This document shows positions 61,425-64,000 of a stretch of DNA of 64,000 nucleotides, piece after piece. The translations under genes and the position numbers were made by a program. The notes under the pieces are model-generated. The model made no database searches. It was given only the letters and a program-made list of their open reading frames with translations, and was not told the DNA's origin. Within the stretch, counting starts at the first letter, position 1. Every line of letters begins with the position of its first letter. This DNA comes from Symsagittifera roscoffensis. Lineage: Eukaryota > Xenacoelomorpha > Acoela > Convolutidae. The DNA is taken from contig NC_087063.1 in NCBI RefSeq assembly GCF_963678635.1, positions 85,855,574 to 85,919,573 on the forward strand, written 5' to 3'.

Positions 61425-63224
61425 ATTACAGCACAAGAGTTTGTTCTGATTCCGAAGCATATTTATATTAAACAACAACCCCATGCAGCGCAAATTTTGC
61501 TTGACAACTCAATCAAACATGAAAAACCGCAACTATAATACTTGAATCGATCAAGAACCCTAAAAGCAACAACAACAACTAATCCTCCAGTTATACCACC
61601 CCTCGAAACACTTATCAATGCCACAGCAGACAACAATCAACAAGAACAAGCTCTACATCTCACTGAAGATGAGGGAAATGAGCTGGAAACAAGTATTGCG
61701 CTTACTGACGCTTTATCCACTGAACGTATTACGTTACAATTACAACTCATGGACGAAAACAAACTTAAGCGAGCAAAAAAGTATCTGGAAATTATTAAAA
61801 CATCAGAGCGAGTCACAATAAACAAAGAAAATGAAAATCTTCACGTTGATAAAGTTCGAACCGGCCTTAAGGCATTAGTTGTTTTGTATGATATACAACA
61901 GCAAACTAAAAAGTTATACAACCCTGCTTTCATACTGATTTTGAGGTCTCTCAAACTTGACGAACAGTTGGTTATGAACAAGTATGCCAAATTCGCGGTT
62001 CAGTCAACGACTACGGAACAAGCTCAACAGAGGCAAAGAAGCAGAGGCTCCACAAATTTCCCTTCATTATCTACAGCCCTCCTTTGTCCCAAGAAACTAT
62101 CGTCAACAAGTTCCAGCTCAGAAAGCATTAAAAGACGCAAAACCAGAAGGACTGTTGCAGAGAGTGAAAGAGAATGGTCAGCGCAAAAACCCAAACGAGA
62201 AGAAGGCGCAGAAGAAGAAGACTCTGAATTTTACGGAACGCCCGATAACGATTCAGATTCTGCAGCGACAGAGAAGTCGAGGAAAAAAACAAAAAATGGC
62301 AAAATTACACCAGCTGGAGAAAAACTATTGAGAACTAAATTTACAAGTAAAGGTACATTGTTTGGCAGTATACAGAACTTAAAAGAGGAATCAAAAATTT
62401 CACGAAGTAAAGTGAAACACTTTTTACATACAGAGCCTGCATATACAAAAAATCGAACAGTTCGTTGCAAAACACCACGCCTCTAAGTGATACTTTATGA
62501 CATAGACGAAATATGGTCAATTGACCTAGCGTATGTTGATAAACTTGCAGATTACAACAAAAACATTAAATATCTTATGGCTGCAGTGGATTGCATGTCA
62601 CGCTATCTACGTGTACAGCCATTGAAATCAAAGTATGCTACCTCAACTGCGGAAGCATTCAAACAAAAGATAAAAAAAAAACAACCACAAAAAGTCTGGG
62701 TAGATAAAGGCACAAATTTCAAGGGGCCATTCAAAATTTTAGGTGAGGAAAAGGGCATCAAAACATACACAACAGAGAGTGAAAAAAATTCCATTTTCGC
62801 TGATAGGAACATTCGATCACTAAAAAATTTGATTTATAAATTTTTGGAGGACAAATGGATCTACTCCTACATCGATAAGCTTCAAGACTTTGTCAACACA
62901 ACAAACCTCGTAAATAAAATTAGCCCCCAATAAAGTGACAAAATAGGAAGTTTTACATCTAATTTCATTAAGAGTGGAACAATCATTGAAACTGGTTTGC
63001 CGACCAAAGCTCTACGTTGACGATTTTGTGAGCATAGCAAAAGTTGACATCTCTTTTCGAAAAGGTTATAAGCAATCCTCACTGACGAAGGTTTTGAAAT
63101 ATTTGACATACCAACAGGGAACCCACCGACTTATAATCTTATCGACGCTGATAGAGAACCAATAGAGGGTAAATTTTATGAGCCCGAACTAATCAGAGTA
63201 ATGGAAAAGGAAAGATCAAGCTAA
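61425..63224 (+). pseudogene. Pre-integrase/integrase gene, element B copy 2
   Basis: Repeat of 57820-59618. The two TAA codons (about 61536 and 62484-62486) are shared with copy 1, but the A10 tract keeps the catalytic core in one open frame of 148 codons (62487-62933) with Asp13, Asp73 and Asp106 (GAT at 62802-62804) in the DDE positions. A TAG replaces a Lys codon near 62944 and the C-terminal barrel is frameshifted. It therefore shows the core better than copy 1. Confidence 0.75.
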
Positions 63225-63227
63225 ACA

Positions 63228-64000
63228 ATGTCTAGCAACTTTGGAGGTGACAAAGAATCATTTAGTATTACATTGGTGTCAGTCATCAGCCTCAATGAAT
63301 ATCTTCATTGACAACTCACTAGCGAGTTTTAAAAAGCTGCTGAGTGAAGATATTAATCTGCAAGGCGAATGGGAGAGTTGCATTGACAGAAATAACGTTT
63401 CCCACTCATTTCAACAATGTAACAGATAATAAAATAGTGTACTACAAAAACGACAAAGGTGAATATGACAAAATCGAGAAATTATTCAACGAAATCAATC
63501 GGAAGGTTGATCTTGATATTTTCAGTTATAGCATCGACCCCATTACCAAACATCTTTCAATTTGGATGCATTATTGGGAAGGCGTTACCTTTGAGAGCCC
63601 ACAAATTCCTAGTATTTTAGGTTTCAAAGGTATAAGAGATGGAACGGGCTACCATATCGGCTATGAAGAATCCAGTCATATCCATAGCACTCTCACATCG
63701 CAAAACCGTATTTCCGACTACCCTGATGATATCTCTGCTGGAACCCAGATGATGTTTATCTACTTGGATATAATCCATTATCAGATTGTGGGTGACAACA
63801 AAGCACCGTTGCTCAGAGTCATTGATACTAATCGACGAGTGAAAAACGGTTACGTTTGCAGCATTGAACCAAAACATCGCAAAGTTTTTAGCAACTTAGA
63901 TTATAAAAAACTCCTCGTGAATAAGATCCAGACCATTGCGGTAAAGCTACGAACAGAAACCGATAGACTTGTACCGTTTGCGGGAGGAGGAGGGAAAGTT
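63228..64000 (+). pseudogene. Penton-like minor capsid protein, element B copy 2, partial
   Basis: Repeat of 59622 onward. Same frame change near 63286, plus an extra G at about 63371 that ends the frame shortly after INLQGEW. The remaining sequence is intact in the shifted frame until the window end at VPFAGGGGKV. Confidence 0.6.

Larger units (their letters stand above)
54030..64000 (+). mobile_element. Polinton/Maverick-like element B with internal tandem duplication
   Basis: The same gene order as element A, on the opposite strand: MVKLW ORF, KLEKRR gene, exonuclease-like, two small ORFs, membrane protein, ATPase, small ORF, integrase, penton-like, Gly-rich gene. Major capsid and protease genes would lie beyond the window, or were lost in the duplication. 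No terminal repeats or PolB seen. It is more decayed than element A: nearly every gene has a stop or shift. Confidence 0.8.
60682..64000 (+). repeat. Tandem duplication, copy 2, cut by the window end
   Basis: TGGATTCGATCG at 60682 abuts AAAACACATTAAAAAAT, so the junction is unambiguous. Differences from copy 1 include GAT/TAC in Walker B, a 1-nt deletion at about 61051, A10 instead of A9 at about 62672 and an extra G at about 63371. Confidence 0.9.

Overview
The window looks like nuclear DNA of an invertebrate animal. It is AT-rich, carries eukaryotic mobile elements (LINE, tRNA-derived SINE, retrovirus-like element with Env, Polinton/Maverick) and holds fragments of animal-type LIM-domain and SUMO-like genes. 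I cannot name the species. No prokaryotic feature is present. Almost everything recognisable is mobile or duplicated DNA in various stages of decay; no complete host gene can be defended.

Layout. (1) 0.2-8.2 kb: Polinton/Maverick (adintovirus-like) element A. Its minus strand carries, in transcription order, an unknown ORF, a DEDD-type exonuclease, two small conserved ORFs, a membrane protein, the FtsK/A32-like packaging ATPase, a small ORF, a long pre-integrase/integrase gene (interrupted by a 200-N gap), the major capsid protein C-terminus and an adenain-type protease. Shorter genes lie on the plus strand at the left end, including a possible PC4-like protein and a weak HUH-replicase-like segment. 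(2) 8.2-22.5 kb: two LINE fragments, a degenerate ~165-bp tandem repeat with an inverted relative at 17.3-18.0 kb, a TTGCGGAATCC motif cluster, a SINE beside a 58-bp GC-rich minisatellite, and much DNA in which I see nothing. (3) 22.5-39.3 kb: minus-strand Ty3/gypsy-like retroelement with the integrase C-terminus (37.98-38.49 kb) and five tandem, partly deleted copies of an env region. (4) 39.3-55.7 kb: higher-order tandem array. Each unit joins two ~1.64-kb subunits of host-like fragments (FHL-type LIM half-fingers, a charged coiled-coil exon pair, a SUMO-like piece) to the 5' part of a Polinton. (5) 55.7-64.0 kb: the last array unit runs straight into Polinton element B, now on the plus strand, with the same gene order as A. 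A ~3.6-kb core (ATPase to penton-like gene) is tandemly duplicated up to the window end.

How the parts work together. In a living Polinton the ATPase would package DNA into a capsid built from the double-jelly-roll major and penton-like minor proteins and matured by the protease, while the integrase inserts the genome. Both copies here are broken by stops, frameshifts, gaps or motif changes. No protein-primed DNA polymerase B is visible. The most unusual feature is the chimeric array in which host-like gene pieces and a Polinton 5' end have been amplified as one unit and lead directly into a longer Polinton copy.
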